Below, one piece after another: positions 5,970 to 6,688 of a DNA stretch of 6,688 nt. The notes under the pieces were generated by a model. That model had not been told where the DNA came from. It saw only the letters and a list, made by a program, of their open reading frames with translations, and searched no databases. The position numbers were made by a program, and so were the translations under genes. The stretch spans positions 1 to 6,688 of the forward strand of contig JAJBBL010000097.1 of the NCBI GenBank assembly GCA_020532365.1. Direction: 5' to 3'. Every line of letters begins with the position of its first letter. Position 1 is the first letter of the stretch. The stretch comes from Candidatus Cloacimonadota bacterium (GTDB lineage Bacteria; Cloacimonadota; Cloacimonadia; Cloacimonadales; JAJBBL01).

Positions 5970-6688
5970 TTTCTTCAACCTCAGGGTGCAAATATTTAAA
6001 TAGCGGTCTGAAATCGGCTTTGCGTAGAAGATCAGCAATAACTTCCGGGTTATTCTCAAAGAGACGGCGGTAATAGCCATCAAGGATAAATTGTTGGCTG
6101 GGCTTGCTTTCTAAATAATAATCATTTAGCACACGATAGGCGAAAAGTGGCATATCTAAGTCTATAAGGAGTTCGATCAAGTTTTTTGCTATATCAAATC
6201 GTTTATGTGACTCCGGGTATTCTAAATATAGGTTTAGCAGTATCTTAAGAGCTGTTTCATAATTACTCAACGAGTAGTTCGCGAGATAAGAGAGGAAGAG
6301 GGCGTTTTCTGTTGCCTGTATATTATCGCTATTATTTTGGATGTAGTCGAGATAAAAGAGGGCTTTTTGATTCTCACGTAAATACATAAGGTTAACAGCT
6401 ATACGTGAGAAAAGGTCGATTAGCTCTGTGTCCGAAGCTGTCTCTGCGAGCTTAAAGTAGAGCTCATTGGCATCGGCATATTGGTAAGAGTTTTCGAATA
6501 CACGGGCTAAAATTGAAATCAGGCTGTTGTGTAGGCTTTCATTAGGGTTATATTCGAGCTCTCTATTTATGAAATCATAGCTTTTTCTGACATCTATTTT
6601 AAGTAAAATCGACTCAGCCAAGCTGAGCGTAAGTGATTGCAATTTAGTGTCTTTGGAGCTATTTAAAAGTAGCCTAATTGTTTGAAGA
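5959..6688 (-). CDS. TPR-like alpha-helical repeat protein (5' end outside window)
   Basis: The frame is open from the right edge to TGA at 5959-5961, giving 242 visible residues. A TTG at 6642 could be read as a start, but coding-like sequence (LQTIRLLLNSSKD) continues without a stop to the edge, so the gene is probably cut by the window. The sequence is almost wholly helical with TPR-like spacing, clearest in LFLSYLANYSLSNYETALK followed by ILLNLYLEYPES, and in the preceding YLRENQKALFYLDYIQN. Such proteins are protein-interaction scaffolds. I cannot assign a specific function, and no catalytic motif or membrane segment is seen in this part. It overlaps the phosphatase gene, so the two are likely co-transcribed and coupled in translation. 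Confidence 0.75.
   Translation of the reverse strand, partial: LQTIRLLLNSSKDTKLQSLTLSLAESILLKIDVRKSYDFINRELEYNPNESLHNSLISILARVFENSYQYADANELYFKLAETASDTELIDLFSRIAVNLMYLRENQKALFYLDYIQNNSDNIQATENALFLSYLANYSLSNYETALKILLNLYLEYPESHKRFDIAKNLIELLIDLDMPLFAYRVLNDYYLESKPSQQFILDGYYRRLFENNPEVIADLLRKADFRPLFKYLHPEVEEIEN

Noticed and set aside
5970..6083. N-terminal extension of the phosphatase to 298 residues.
   Set aside because: The extra 38 residues lie within the coding region of the upstream TPR-like gene, are unlike PHP N-termini, and a better start with GAGG upstream exists at 5969.

Overview
The window looks like a bacterial chromosome of low to moderate GC. It holds four forward housekeeping genes (dxs, mnmE, ruvB, trxA) facing two reverse-strand genes, a PHP-family phosphatase and a TPR-like protein cut by the right edge. 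I cannot name the lineage. Two observations bear on it. The first 49 bases read as the last 15 codons of a gene ending in an alternating aromatic beta-strand with terminal Phe, the form of an outer-membrane beta-barrel C-terminus, which would imply a diderm. Translation starts are preceded by GGAGG-type Shine-Dalgarno sites, and TTG appears to serve as a start for the phosphatase gene.

Layout: 2-49 is the tail of an upstream gene. 50-170 is a leader with an exact TTGACA but no good -10. dxs (171-2054) makes the entry metabolite of the MEP isoprenoid pathway. mnmE (2054-3451) overlaps dxs by one base and encodes the tRNA wobble-uridine GTPase. ruvB (3464-4495) follows after 12 bases and encodes the Holliday-junction branch-migration motor. 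These three look like one transcript. A 112-bp gap with an imperfect hairpin and a weak candidate promoter leads to trxA (4608-4922), a complete thioredoxin closed by a textbook rho-independent terminator (4943-4977).

The 264-bp convergent intergenic region (4923-5186) holds that terminator, a 12-bp palindrome, and a perfect 23-bp inverted repeat with a 5-base loop (5101-5151) that has no T-tract. The repeat is the one structure in the window that the genes do not explain.

On the reverse strand, the TPR-like gene (5959-6688, 5' end outside the window) overlaps the phosphatase gene (5187-5969) by 11 bases, so the two are probably translationally coupled.

I see no defence system, mobile gene, CRISPR array or RNA gene, and no convincing undescribed multi-gene system. 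The genes are ordinary. The palindrome, the order of the forward genes and the TPR-phosphatase pair are what merit a second look.
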